A DNA stretch of 64,000 nucleotides, from positions 37,895 through 101,894 of the forward strand of contig JBMFQR010000003.1 in the NCBI GenBank assembly GCA_049968515.1. Direction: 5' to 3'. Below the pieces are notes generated by a model. The model was not told the DNA's origin. It did not search any database and was given only the letters and a program-made list of their open reading frames with translations. Both the position numbers and the translations under genes were made by a program. The stretch is from JAOACQ01 sp049968515 (GTDB taxonomy: Bacteria; Spirochaetota; Brevinematia; Brevinematales; JAOACQ01). Below, in pieces: positions 53,539-62,415 of this stretch. Every line of letters begins with the position of its first letter. Within the stretch, counting starts at the first letter, position 1.

Positions 53539-53844
53539 CTAAATCTTAATTCCTATAGCACCACGAATATAATCAAAAAGATTGATTTTTTCTTTAACCT
53601 CGCCTTTCATAGATGGGATATCAATCACCAGAGGCAATTCTCTCGAAAATCTCAGCAGATCTACATCTTCCCTTGCAAAGGTTGCGATCTCTTCGGTTAC
53701 TATCAAAAGTCCGCAATTTTTAGTTCGTTTTATTTTCTTCAGTTCATTAAAAAACTGATCCCTCGTTTCAACAATCCTTGTTTCAATTCCCTGTAGTTCA
53801 AAAAAAGTTGCAGTTTCACTATCCCCAAAAAATATTGTCTTCAT
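53539..53844 (-). CDS. atpF: V/A-type ATPase subunit F
   Basis: 101 residues with a Rossmann-like pattern: KTIFFGDSETATFFELQGIET, then CGLLIVTEEIA, then RELPLVIDIPSM. This matches subunit F, which regulates the central stalk. Three bases separate it from atpK. Confidence 0.86.
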   Translation of the reverse strand: MKTIFFGDSETATFFELQGIETRIVETRDQFFNELKKIKRTKNCGLLIVTEEIATFAREDVDLLRFSRELPLVIDIPSMKGEVKEKINLFDYIRGAIGIKI

Positions 53845-53846
53845 AA

Positions 53847-54308
53847 TTAGATATATTTATTGAGTATCATAATTGCAATAATTAAACCATAGATGGCAAT
53901 TCCCTCAGCAAGTCCCACAAAAACCATAGCGGGTCCAAATATTTTGGGATTTTCAGAGATAGCACCCAGAGCTGCTGAACCTGTCACGGAAACTGCAATT
54001 CCAGCCCCCAGTGAACCCACACCCACAGCAATTGCCGCAGCAAGATAGGCAAATGATACAACCCTGTCACTTGCAGTTGTAATAACTGCTTTTTGTTCTG
54101 AAGTGGCTTCCTGCGAGTAAACCCTGTTTGCAGAAAATATAAGAATGCCAGCAGAGATAGCAAATATCGAAATTAAGCCCGATATCACACCAAACTTTAA
54201 CATTGACTTTAGACTCTTTTTTGTACTAAAAAGCTTTTTGCCTAACACGCCAAGCAAGATCACAGAGATACAAAAAACTACCAGAATGGATACACCAAAT
54301 ATCAACAT
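53847..54308 (-). CDS. atpK: V/A-type ATPase proteolipid subunit K
   Basis: 153 residues: an N-terminal helix pair, then the c-ring hairpin FAYLAAAIAVGVGSLGAGIAVSVTGSAALGAISENPKIFGPAMVFVGLAEGIAIYGLIIAIMIL, with the ion-binding Glu in LAEGIAIYG. Whether it carries H+ or Na+ cannot be decided by eye. GGAGGAAAG is close before ATG. It is the first gene of the operon, directly behind a good promoter. Confidence 0.94.
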   Translation of the reverse strand: MLIFGVSILVVFCISVILLGVLGKKLFSTKKSLKSMLKFGVISGLISIFAISAGILIFSANRVYSQEATSEQKAVITTASDRVVSFAYLAAAIAVGVGSLGAGIAVSVTGSAALGAISENPKIFGPAMVFVGLAEGIAIYGLIIAIMILNKYI

Positions 54309-54338
54309 TTCTTTCCTCCAACTATAGCTTTAAAGAAT

Positions 54339-54367
54339 ATTATACTACTTTTTCAGATGTTTAGCAA
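54339..54367 (-). promoter_or_regulatory. Promoter of the V/A-ATPase operon
   Basis: On the minus strand TTGCTA, a 17-base spacer and a perfect TATAAT are read, about 30 bases before the atpK start. Confidence 0.65.
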
Positions 54368-54502
54368 AATTTTTGCACAATCTGGCAAAATGAAATTTTC
54401 TTGTTGCTTTCTTATGGAAAATATAAGAGCTGTTAGTTGTTATAATGTTTAAAAAGTGGGAAGCTGGATAGAAACTATAAATCATAAACAATAAATTATA
54501 AC

Positions 54503-54516
54503 ATGAAGTACTTCGT
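54503..54516. promoter_or_regulatory. 14-base palindrome (imperfect), copy 1
   Basis: ATGAAGTACTTCGT matches the second palindrome at 13 of 14 positions. It lies about 135 bases before the ATPase promoter in a gene-free stretch (54368-54764) that otherwise shows only AT-rich DNA. It may be an operator. Confidence 0.4.
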
Positions 54517-54646
54517 CTTTTCAGTTAAAATTATTATAAACTCTATTTATTTTTCTTATAAACAGAAAACTGAAAAATTGTGAAAATATTAAAACAACCC
54601 ATTAATTAATAAAGAAAAGTTACCAAACGAGTTATTAAAAAAATAT

Positions 54647-54660
54647 ACGAAGTACTTCGT
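54647..54660. promoter_or_regulatory. 14-base perfect palindrome, copy 2
   Basis: ACGAAGTACTTCGT is a perfect palindrome, 144 bases from its near-copy. Two identical cores (GAAGTACTTCGT) in one intergenic region suggest a protein-binding site for regulation or a remnant repeat. Confidence 0.4.
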
Positions 54661-54764
54661 TTTATCAAACTTAAATCCTAGCAAAAATAAATTCCTAAAT
54701 TTCTCAGATTCAAGCAAAGCTTGTAAATACTCATTCAAACACTCTAAATAGATACAATAATTTT

Positions 54765-56357
54765 TCATTTCTTCTTACTCTGAAGAAATTTTTTATACTC
54801 CAGAAGCTTTTCATCATCGGGAAACTCTTTCAAACCCTCACTCAAACATACTTCTGCAGTTTTAAAATCTTCTTTCTTTATCCTATCATAAACCCTTATT
54901 CTGTAAATCAATCTGAGGTTTTTTAGAACATTTGCATCCTTGGGACTAATTCTTTTAGCGATTAATATATAGTCTTTTCCAGCCTCATAATTTTCTTTCT
55001 CAATCTCTTCTATTCCTTTGAGTAGATAAAAATCCTTTCGTAGTTCATCAATTTCCCCGGAAGCAATATTTTTTCTTCCTCTTTCAAGTATCTCTATACC
55101 TTTATCAAGCTCCTTTTGCTTATAATATTTATGGGCTGTAGTGATGTAATAATTAACAAGCAGCTTTTTCATATCGGCATCATTTTTCATAAGCTCATAC
55201 CACTTCAAAACCTCTTTCTCATTATCTGCATCACTTCTTTCAATAAACAAGTAGAAACTATTTAAAAGAAGTCCTCTGATATTTGAAGAATTAGGCAATT
55301 CGAGAAGTGCTTTTTTAAGCATATTATAAAGCCCATCAAAGTTAATCTTTCCAGAAGTCTGCTTGTTGTAAATATTTATGTAAAGATTCTCTCTTATCTG
55401 GGAAGGAATATACATCCTTTTCTCCTCTTCCTTCAAAATATTCATTGCAACATCCTCATTTGAAATCTTTACGACAAATGAAAGATAATTATCAAGGACA
55501 TCAAGGTAAGTGTTTGTAAATGCATTTTTTTCTGGCAAAAATCTTACTGCCTCATAAGAAATATCAAGTGCCTTTTTAAACTCTTTTCTATCTCTTAAAA
55601 AAACAATATATCCCTGATATGCAGCCAGAGTATTGCTTGCAACAAGCCTTAATTCCGGAGAGATTGAATAGGCTTTTATGCCATTCTGAAAGGCTGAATA
55701 GTAATTTTTATTTCGCATATCTGATGCGGATAAATTGGCATAAAGGGAAGCTAAAATACCTTTTTTATCTGTAATCTCAATCTTATTCGTCTCTCTCGTA
55801 TAGTCGAAACCAGTAAGCTTTTTAAAAATCTTCTGTGCCTCTGTATTGGTTCTTATATCAAAGCCATATGGGGTTGTATTTTCCACATCTATCTCCCTTC
55901 CATCAATGTAAAGCAATGTGAATATATGTGTTGGTAATGTAATTGCTTTAAAATTATAACCAAAATCCTCAAGAAAAATTGAATAAAGCATTGTGGATGA
56001 AAGACAATTGAAATTTCCTTTCTTAAGCAAAACATCAATGTTATCATAATATAAACCATAAGACTTTATAAAATTTTTGTGCATTTCTTCAAAAATAAGC
56101 CTTGCAAAGCTAATTCCATCCTTTGCATCAGCCCTTTCAGAAAGCGATCTTTCAAAGGTCTCAATTATATTGGTGAATTCATCAATATTTTTCACGCCAC
56201 ATGCAACAAGAGATGAGATTTTAAGGGGATATTTTTCTGGTTCTCTCACTATCATATATTCAAGACTATCAACTGGAAGATCGAGAAACTCTGAAACAAA
56301 AGAAAAAGATAAGGAAAACTGAAAAAACAAAAAGAATATAATAAAAAATCTATTCAA
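54765..56357 (-). CDS. Exported transglutaminase-like / TPR protein
   Basis: 530 residues. A signal peptide (NRFFIIFFLFFQFSLSFSF) precedes a transglutaminase-like domain in which Cys (NFNCLSSTMLYSIF), His (LPTHIFTLLYIDG) and Asp (EIDVENTTPYG) form the probable triad. From about residue 205 the protein is a helical array of tetratricopeptide-like repeats (YYSAFQNGIKAYSISPEL; FKKALDISYEAVRFLPE; FKTAEVCLSEGLKEFPDD). It probably acts in the periplasm. TTG start with AAGG upstream, five bases after the plsY stop. Substrate unknown. Confidence 0.75.
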   Translation of the reverse strand: MNRFFIIFFLFFQFSLSFSFVSEFLDLPVDSLEYMIVREPEKYPLKISSLVACGVKNIDEFTNIIETFERSLSERADAKDGISFARLIFEEMHKNFIKSYGLYYDNIDVLLKKGNFNCLSSTMLYSIFLEDFGYNFKAITLPTHIFTLLYIDGREIDVENTTPYGFDIRTNTEAQKIFKKLTGFDYTRETNKIEITDKKGILASLYANLSASDMRNKNYYSAFQNGIKAYSISPELRLVASNTLAAYQGYIVFLRDRKEFKKALDISYEAVRFLPEKNAFTNTYLDVLDNYLSFVVKISNEDVAMNILKEEEKRMYIPSQIRENLYINIYNKQTSGKINFDGLYNMLKKALLELPNSSNIRGLLLNSFYLFIERSDADNEKEVLKWYELMKNDADMKKLLVNYYITTAHKYYKQKELDKGIEILERGRKNIASGEIDELRKDFYLLKGIEEIEKENYEAGKDYILIAKRISPKDANVLKNLRLIYRIRVYDRIKKEDFKTAEVCLSEGLKEFPDDEKLLEYKKFLQSKKK

Positions 56358-56361
56358 ATCT

Positions 56362-56967
56362 TCACCTTAAAAAATTATGCTTCAAAAAGAGTTTTATCTC
56401 TTTTATATTTTTATAAGACATAACGAGAAAATTTACCATCAATAAAGCCAGATAATAAAATTCAAATTTTCTTAATAACATATAAACAAGCACACATAAA
56501 AGCCCCACAATTGTAATAACAGCATCATCTTCCGAAGTAATATTCTTCTTGAAAAATCTTATTCCCACTTCAAATAAAGCAAGTAAAATTCCGTAGACGA
56601 GGGATATTTCAAAAAATGTCAGTGCAGACCACACTCCAAAAGTTACAGCCACTCCCTTTCCACCTTTAAATTTAAGAAAAGGCGAAAAGGCATGCCCCAA
56701 TATTGGAGCCAGCCCGATGATAAAAATCTCCCATCCTGAAATATAATTATGGTAAGTAAAAATAGTAAGAGGGAAAAGCCCCTTGAAAAAATCAAGGAGG
56801 GCCCCTATCACACCTATCCTGAATCCCAGTGCTCTTCCAAGATTAAACGCTCCCGGATTGGAATCACCAAAAAGCCTTATATCTTTATTAAACAAAGCAC
56901 CAATCCAGTAGGAGAACATCATCGCACCTATGAAAAACTCAAATAAAAATAGAATAAGCGTTTTCAT
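56362..56967 (-). CDS. plsY: Glycerol-3-phosphate acyltransferase PlsY
   Basis: 201 residues with about five membrane helices. MMFSYWIGALFNKDIRLFGDSNPGAFNLGR carries the G3P-binding motif, and ILGHAFSPFLKFKGGKGVAVTFG keeps the His and GGKG needed for acyl transfer from acyl phosphate. It makes lysophosphatidic acid, the first step of phospholipid synthesis. Normal length, in contrast to the fused copy near 42.4-43.7 kb. Confidence 0.93.
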   Translation of the reverse strand: MKTLILFLFEFFIGAMMFSYWIGALFNKDIRLFGDSNPGAFNLGRALGFRIGVIGALLDFFKGLFPLTIFTYHNYISGWEIFIIGLAPILGHAFSPFLKFKGGKGVAVTFGVWSALTFFEISLVYGILLALFEVGIRFFKKNITSEDDAVITIVGLLCVLVYMLLRKFEFYYLALLMVNFLVMSYKNIKEIKLFLKHNFLR

Positions 56968-57028
56968 AGATATTAAATTATAATAAGCCCAACGAAATTA
57001 GTCAACTCTATAAGAGACTCAATCATTT

Positions 57029-57127
57029 CTATGGTTTAATTCTATCTTTAACTAATTTTGAAAACTCACCAGCCGGCAATGGTTTGCTGAAAAGATAACC
57101 CTGAACAAAATCACACTTCATTAATGA
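57029..57127 (-). pseudogene. EAL-domain (c-di-GMP phosphodiesterase) C-terminal fragment
   Basis: A stretch of 32 codons reads KCDFVQGYLFSKPLPAGEF and SKLVKDRIKP then stop, a clear match to the last turn of EAL domains. A stop codon precedes it immediately and nothing upstream continues the domain, as recN ends there. It is a remnant of a deleted gene. Confidence 0.72.
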
Positions 57128-57153
57128 TTATGAAAAGTATATTCTGAAAAACC

Positions 57154-58842
57154 CTATATCCCTAACATTTCCTTCGCATGTTCTAAAGATGCTTCACTTT
57201 CACCACCAAGCATTCTGGCGATCTCGGAAATCCTCTCGTTCTTATTCAGTAACTTTGCCCCTGTATATGTTTTATTATCTTTTATGGATTTTGAAATGAG
57301 ATAATGATGAGTTGCCTTTGAGGCAATCTGTGGAAGGTGAGTGATTACAAAAAGCTGTTTACTACCAGAAATATCAAGCATCTTAAGTCCAACATTGTTG
57401 GCAGTTATACCTCCTATGCCAATATCTATTTCATCAAAAATAAGCGTCTCCACAGGATCACTTTTAGCAAATATGCTTTTTAATGCAAGCATCACTCTTG
57501 AAATCTCACCGCCGGAAGCTATCTTTCTTAAAGGCTTTGGTTCTTCACCCGGGTTTGTACTTATTAGAAACTCAACCCTGTCTATACCCCTTTCATCAAC
57601 CCTTATGGGAAGATTATTTATAATAATATCACTTTCTTCATCCTTTACATACTTTATATCAACAATAAATTCTGTCTTTTCCATCCCTAAAAATTTTAAC
57701 TCCTCTTTTATTTTCTTACCCAACTCAAGCCCTATACTCTGCCTCTTCTTCGATAATGCAAGGGAGCTTTCTATAACCTTTACCTTCAATTCCTCCACAT
57801 CTTTCTTAAGCTTGTCTATATCCTCCTCTCTGTTTTCAAGAAACTTAAGCTTCTCTTCACAATCCTTTGCATAGTTATTGAGTTCTTCAACTGAATTCTT
57901 TCTGTACTTTCTCTTTAAGCCTTTTATCAGTTCAAGCCTTTCTATAACCCTTTCAAGCTCATTTTCATCAAAATCAAGCTCTTTAAGATAATCAGAAATG
58001 AGATGGGAAGTTTCATCTACCTTTGTTAAGGCATCTTCAAGAATCTGTGAAAGCTCAATATATCTATTGTCAAAATTTTCAATTGAAGAAAGCAGATTTA
58101 TCACCTTGAGAAGCCCGGCAGAAACATTCTTATCATTGTCATAGAGAATATTTCTTGCTTCACCAAGACTCCTCGAAATCTTTTCTGCATTTTCCATTCT
58201 TTTCAGAATATCGTTTAATTCCTCTTCCTCATCTGCTGAAAGGCTTAGAGAACTGATTTCTTTATAAGCATGCTCAAGAAAGCTTCTCTCCTCCTCAAGT
58301 CTATTTTTATTATCAATCAGAAAATTGAGGTTTTTTACCTTTTCCCTTAGCAAGGTATATAGCTGCCCAAAAGCTTTTACCTCACCCTCAAGCCCTCCAT
58401 AGCTGTCCAAAATGTCCAAGTGCACCTTCTGCTGTAACAAAAGCTGGTGATCATGCTGTCCGTGAATATCCACAAGCCAGCTACCTATTTCCTCAAGCTT
58501 GCTCAGAGGCTCTAAAAGCCCATTGATAAAGACTCTGTTTCTTCCTTGAGTTGAAATTTCCCTCCTCACTATCAGGGACGAATCAAGTTCGATTGAAAGA
58601 CTCTTTACTTTTTCAATAATATCCTCATTCTTAATTAAAAACTCTCCTTCGATAATAGCCTTCTCCTCCCCACTTCTTATTATTGAAGAATCACATTTTT
58701 CTCCCAGAAGTAACCCGATAGCTCCAACAAGCATCGACTTTCCAGCCCCTGTTTCTCCAGTAAAGACATTAAAGCCTTCATTAAACTCAAGTTCAAGATT
58801 GTCTATTACGGCATAATTTTTTATTGAAAGCCTCATTATCAT
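57154..58842 (-). CDS. recN: DNA repair protein RecN
   Basis: 562 residues of the SMC-like family. MRLSIKNYAVIDNLELEFNEGFNVFTGETGAGKSMLV has Walker A; GQHDHQLLLQQKVHLDILDSYGG is typical; a long coiled coil follows; the signature IASGGEISRVMLALKSIFA and Walker B ETLIFDEIDIGIGGITA close the ATPase head. It acts in double-strand-break repair. ATG at 58842 overlaps the nadK stop (ATGA). Confidence 0.96.
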   Translation of the reverse strand: MIMRLSIKNYAVIDNLELEFNEGFNVFTGETGAGKSMLVGAIGLLLGEKCDSSIIRSGEEKAIIEGEFLIKNEDIIEKVKSLSIELDSSLIVRREISTQGRNRVFINGLLEPLSKLEEIGSWLVDIHGQHDHQLLLQQKVHLDILDSYGGLEGEVKAFGQLYTLLREKVKNLNFLIDNKNRLEEERSFLEHAYKEISSLSLSADEEEELNDILKRMENAEKISRSLGEARNILYDNDKNVSAGLLKVINLLSSIENFDNRYIELSQILEDALTKVDETSHLISDYLKELDFDENELERVIERLELIKGLKRKYRKNSVEELNNYAKDCEEKLKFLENREEDIDKLKKDVEELKVKVIESSLALSKKRQSIGLELGKKIKEELKFLGMEKTEFIVDIKYVKDEESDIIINNLPIRVDERGIDRVEFLISTNPGEEPKPLRKIASGGEISRVMLALKSIFAKSDPVETLIFDEIDIGIGGITANNVGLKMLDISGSKQLFVITHLPQIASKATHHYLISKSIKDNKTYTGAKLLNKNERISEIARMLGGESEASLEHAKEMLGI

Positions 58843-59708
58843 ATATGCCACCCTAACTTTTCTCTCAAAACCTTAAAAAATTGCTTTTCTCCATAATCAT
58901 ATATTTTAACAGATTTTTTTTCTTTTTTCACAGTAATTACATCATTTACATTAAGTAAAAAATTCTCCTGCCCATCTATTGTAAGATTGGTGTCAGAACC
59001 ACCAGATAGAAAGCATATCTTAAGCTCCTTCTCAATTCCGGCAACTATTGGTCTTACTCCAAGAGTATGAGGGCAGATGGGAGTTATAATCATTCCATTT
59101 ACATCCTGCAAAAGGATGGGACCACCAGCCGACAGATTATATGCAGTTGAGCCCGTCGGTGTTGAGACGATAAGTCCATCGGCCCTGTATTGTGCAAGTG
59201 GTTCTTCGTTGATATAAACAAGGATTTCAACCATTCTTGACAGAATACCTTTCGATATAACAACATCATTTAAGAAAGGGGATTGAAAAACAATTTTTCC
59301 ATCTCTTAAAACAGTGGCCTTCAAGATTGCTCTTTCTTTAATGAGAAAGTTATTTTTAGCAAGTTTATCTATGGCACTGGAAAACTGCCCGGCAGAAATT
59401 TCCATCAAAAAACCCATTCTTCCGGCATTTATACCCAAAATTGGCAAACCAAATTCATAAAAAAAACGCGCCGTAAAAAGAAAAGTCCCATCACCACCAA
59501 CCGCAATTACCATATCATAATCTCTAAATTTGAAAGGTTCTTCTACATCTGTAAGAGTGGTTTTATTATTTAGCTGGAAAAATGTAGGGGAAACCATCTC
59601 AGTCTCTATATTTCTAACCCTCAGTATGGATAAAATCTCTTCAACAATTGATGAAATATTTTCTTTTTTTATGTTTGCTACCAGAAGAACTCTACTTATC
59701 TCTTTCAT
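58839..59708 (-). CDS. nadK: NAD kinase
   Basis: 289 residues. MVIAVGGDGTFLFTARFF carries the GGDGT motif that binds ATP/NAD; GINAGRMGFLMEI, DGLIVSTPTGSTAYNLSAGGPIL and ICPHTLGVRPIV are the other signatures. It makes NADP. It is coupled to recN and follows the ParB-like gene by two bases. Confidence 0.96.
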   Translation of the reverse strand: MKEISRVLLVANIKKENISSIVEEILSILRVRNIETEMVSPTFFQLNNKTTLTDVEEPFKFRDYDMVIAVGGDGTFLFTARFFYEFGLPILGINAGRMGFLMEISAGQFSSAIDKLAKNNFLIKERAILKATVLRDGKIVFQSPFLNDVVISKGILSRMVEILVYINEEPLAQYRADGLIVSTPTGSTAYNLSAGGPILLQDVNGMIITPICPHTLGVRPIVAGIEKELKICFLSGGSDTNLTIDGQENFLLNVNDVITVKKEKKSVKIYDYGEKQFFKVLREKLGWHI

Positions 59709-59710
59709 AT

Positions 59711-60598
59711 TTATCCGTGTTTAAAAAAATTAAATAACTTTTTCAAAAAATTTTGTCTGCCGAACTTTTCAGAATAATCTTCAATAGCCTCTTCTATTTT
59801 TACCTTCTTATCTTTTTCTTTTAAAAAATGCCAGTGATCCATTATCCATATATAGAGATCCCCCGGTTCTCTTTCTGGAAAATCACGCATTATCCTTTTT
59901 TTCTTAATCAATTTTATTATGGGAAGATACATTTCATTATACCAGCTTTTAACTGCTTCTTCCCAACTAACTTCTCCCTTTCTTTTCTCACCAAGAAAAT
60001 ATCTGTAAGTATTTATATGCTCAACAAGTCTATAATATCCCCAGGGATTTGTCAATTTTATAATTACACCAGGAATAATCTTATCAAACCCTGTTTTCTC
60101 AAGAAAATAGTTATAGCTTTCAGCTATCAAAAGACCTTTCTGGGAAAAATCCTCTATCTTTACAGGTGTAAAAAGCTCTGTTATCTCTGCGTCAATGAAT
60201 TCCTGCCCCATCTCTCTTGCCACAGAAACCCTGTGATTTCCATCCCTAACAACGTAATGATCACCAATCTTGTAGACTGAAATGGGAGGCAAAATTATAT
60301 CCTTTTCTTTTGCAATCTCTATATTCTGCCACCTGCTACTTGTATTATCCTGTTTCGGAAGAAAATCCCTGTCAAAATCTCTGTATCTTCCCTCACTCCC
60401 GATAATTTTTGAAATGGGAATGGAATGTATACCCCTGTATACCATTGCCTTTGGAGGAACAAGATATTTTATCTCATCAAGCTGAAGAAGTTCATTTTCT
60501 CTATTAAGTAATTTTGATAGAAGTTCATTTATGAAAGCCTTTTTTCTGGCTCTTTCAAATCTTCTCTTTGCATTAAACCTTAAATCATACTCATTCAC
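59711..60598 (-). CDS. ParB-like nuclease-domain protein, function unknown
   Basis: 295 residues. A ParB/sulfiredoxin-like segment is centred on VYKIGDHYVVRDGNHRVSVAREMGQEFIDAEI (about residues 108-140), preceded by ILPPISVYK. The basic N-terminus (KRRFERARKKAFINELLSK) and the C-terminal tryptophan-rich DLYIWIMDHWHFLKEK do not match a family I know. It shares one base with the metallophosphoesterase gene. It may bind DNA or a nucleotide. Confidence 0.65.
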   Translation of the reverse strand: MNEYDLRFNAKRRFERARKKAFINELLSKLLNRENELLQLDEIKYLVPPKAMVYRGIHSIPISKIIGSEGRYRDFDRDFLPKQDNTSSRWQNIEIAKEKDIILPPISVYKIGDHYVVRDGNHRVSVAREMGQEFIDAEITELFTPVKIEDFSQKGLLIAESYNYFLEKTGFDKIIPGVIIKLTNPWGYYRLVEHINTYRYFLGEKRKGEVSWEEAVKSWYNEMYLPIIKLIKKKRIMRDFPEREPGDLYIWIMDHWHFLKEKDKKVKIEEAIEDYSEKFGRQNFLKKLFNFFKHG

Positions 60599-61275
60599 TA
60601 TTTTTCCACCTCTATTATCATATAGTCATAACAATTAATTACCTTTGTCTTTCCTACCATTGTAATTCTTTCTTCTCTATTATCATAAATATGAGAATGT
60701 CCATGTATGAGATAGGCTGGAGAAAACCTCTTTATAAAGTTCAAAAAACTTTTAAAACCCTTATGTGCCTTATCATTTCTGTCATGAACCCCAAAAGGTG
60801 GTGAATGTGTCACAAGAACATCAAGGTATCTGCCCCGGAAAATCCTGTTCAAAATTAAGCCGGGAATTAGACGAAAAATCTTCCTTCTCATTTCATTTTC
60901 CCTGTATTGATGCTCTCCTTTGTTGTACTCCATTGAACCTTCAAGTCCGGCAAAGGTAAAACCCATATAGTTTTCAATTCTTCCATCAAGGTTTACACCC
61001 CCCATCTTAATATTTTCCTTTTCAAATAAACTGTTCATAGGTGGATAAACGACCTGATTTAACACTCTGCCCTTTTCCTTAATGTCATAATTGTCATGAT
61101 TACCACAAACAAAAAAAAGAGGTTTTCCGAGTGTTGTAGCTATAAAATCAAGATAATATATGGGAACATCTCCACATGAAACGATAAGATCTACCTTATC
61201 CTTGAGTTCAAGAACTTGTGGACTGTAAAGTTTTGGATTGACAACATCGCTGACAGCTAATAATCTTAATTTCAC
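60598..61275 (-). CDS. Calcineurin-like metallophosphoesterase
   Basis: 225 residues. Motifs: LLAVSDVVNPKLY at the start, SCGDVP (GD), VCGNHDNYD (GNHD), VTHSPPFG (H) and IHGHSHIYDN (GHxH). The first metal motif usually is D-x-H; here the His is Val (SDVV), so one metal site may be altered. GTG start, immediately after the 50-residue ORF. It likely cleaves phosphoesters; target unknown. Confidence 0.83.
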   Translation of the reverse strand: MKLRLLAVSDVVNPKLYSPQVLELKDKVDLIVSCGDVPIYYLDFIATTLGKPLFFVCGNHDNYDIKEKGRVLNQVVYPPMNSLFEKENIKMGGVNLDGRIENYMGFTFAGLEGSMEYNKGEHQYRENEMRRKIFRLIPGLILNRIFRGRYLDVLVTHSPPFGVHDRNDKAHKGFKSFLNFIKRFSPAYLIHGHSHIYDNREERITMVGKTKVINCYDYMIIEVEK

Positions 61276-61283
61276 TTCTCTCT

Positions 61284-61436
61284 CTATGCTTCTTCAATAT
61301 GAGCCTGTATGAATTTTTCAAACTCTTCCCGGGACATTTTATCCTTATAAAATTCCCACATTGCGTCAATGGCTTCTTCTTTCGACGGAAATTTTACTCC
61401 CTTCATTGCTCCATCAAGCGTTACTCTATATGGCAT
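61284..61436 (-). CDS. Small protein of 50 residues
   Basis: An ORF MPYRVTLDGAMKGVKFPSKE... ending FIQAHIEEA, with a strong GGGAGGT seven bases before ATG and coding-like composition (charged, with a likely amphipathic helix at residues about 18-48). No family recognised. It lies between nadA and the metallophosphoesterase on the same strand, so it is probably in one operon. Too short for a homology judgment by eye. Confidence 0.6.
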   Translation of the reverse strand: MPYRVTLDGAMKGVKFPSKEEAIDAMWEFYKDKMSREEFEKFIQAHIEEA

Positions 61437-61460
61437 TGCTTACCTCCCAATGGTTTAAGT

Positions 61461-62369
61461 TTAACTTAACTTAAGCATTTTTTCAATAGAAACCCTTGCT
61501 TTCTCAATAATATTCCTTTCAATTTTAACTTCATATTCTTCTTTCTCAAGCGAATTCAGTACTTTTTCAATTGTAATCTTTTTCATATTCTTACATTCCA
61601 TACGCTCTGCGGGTTCAATAAAATTCTTATCAGGAAACCTCTTCTTTAAGGCATAATTTATGCCCCATTCTGTTACAACAATAAAATTTTTAACTTGTGG
61701 ATTATTTTCTACAAATCCAAACATCTGACCCGTACTACATACCCCATCTGCTATTTGAACCACCTCCTTATTACATTCAGGATGAGCTATAATTAGAGCA
61801 TCTGGAAACCTTTCCTTAACTGCAATTACATCTTCTACATTAACATTCTCATGTACTATACAATATCCTGGCCATAAGATTATCTCTTTATCTTTAACCC
61901 TCTCCTTTATATATCTACCGAGATTCTTATCTGGCAAAAACACCACTCTTTTTGAATCCAGAGAATTTACTATCTTTAATGCATTGGAAGAGGTGCAGCA
62001 AATATCAACATTAGCCTTTACCTCAGCAGTTGTATTAACATATGCCACAAATGTTGCATCAGGATATCTCTTCCTCCACTCTTTTACCATCCTCTCATTT
62101 GCAAAACTGGCAAGTGGACAGCCTGCATTTCTATCCGGAATAAGAACCTTTTTGTCCGGATTGAGTATCTTTGCGGTTTCAGCCATAAAGTAAACACCAC
62201 AAAGAATAATCAAAGAAGCATCTACCTTTGTAGCCTGTTGCGCAAGTCCTAAAGAATCCCCCACAAAATCAGCCACATCCTGCACTTCAGGAAGCTGATA
62301 ATTATGTGCCAGAATTATGGCATTTTTCTCCCTTTTGAGTCTCAATACCTTCTGATAAATATCTTTCAC
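61461..62369 (-). CDS. nadA: Quinolinate synthase
   Basis: 302 residues. AIILAHNYQLPEVQDVADFVGDSLGLAQQA, ILCGVYFMAETAKILNP, PDRNAGCPLASF, VYVNTTAEVKANVDICCTSSNA, FLPDKNLGRYI and the C-terminal CSTGQMFGFVE and AERMECKNMKKITIEKV contain the three Fe-S cluster cysteines. It condenses iminoaspartate with DHAP to quinolinate for NAD synthesis. GTG at 62369 is chosen because AAGG lies five bases upstream. nadB and nadC are not in the window. Confidence 0.94.
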   Translation of the reverse strand: MKDIYQKVLRLKREKNAIILAHNYQLPEVQDVADFVGDSLGLAQQATKVDASLIILCGVYFMAETAKILNPDKKVLIPDRNAGCPLASFANERMVKEWRKRYPDATFVAYVNTTAEVKANVDICCTSSNALKIVNSLDSKRVVFLPDKNLGRYIKERVKDKEIILWPGYCIVHENVNVEDVIAVKERFPDALIIAHPECNKEVVQIADGVCSTGQMFGFVENNPQVKNFIVVTEWGINYALKKRFPDKNFIEPAERMECKNMKKITIEKVLNSLEKEEYEVKIERNIIEKARVSIEKMLKLS

Positions 62370-62378
62370 AAACACCTT

Positions 62379-62415
62379 AAAAAATGTTAATATATTAATT
62401 ATATTAACATTTTTT
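62379..62415. promoter_or_regulatory. Long inverted repeat over the nadA promoter
   Basis: AAAAATGTTAATATA, a TTAAT centre and TATATTAACATTTTT form a perfect inverted repeat of about 16-base arms. The -10 hexamer of nadA lies inside it, so binding of a repressor here would block transcription. No repressor gene for NAD metabolism is visible nearby. Confidence 0.6.

Noticed and set aside
57341..57874. 177-residue ORF antisense to recN
   Set aside because: Ser- and Ile-rich complement of a coiled-coil gene; no SD, no recognisable motif.
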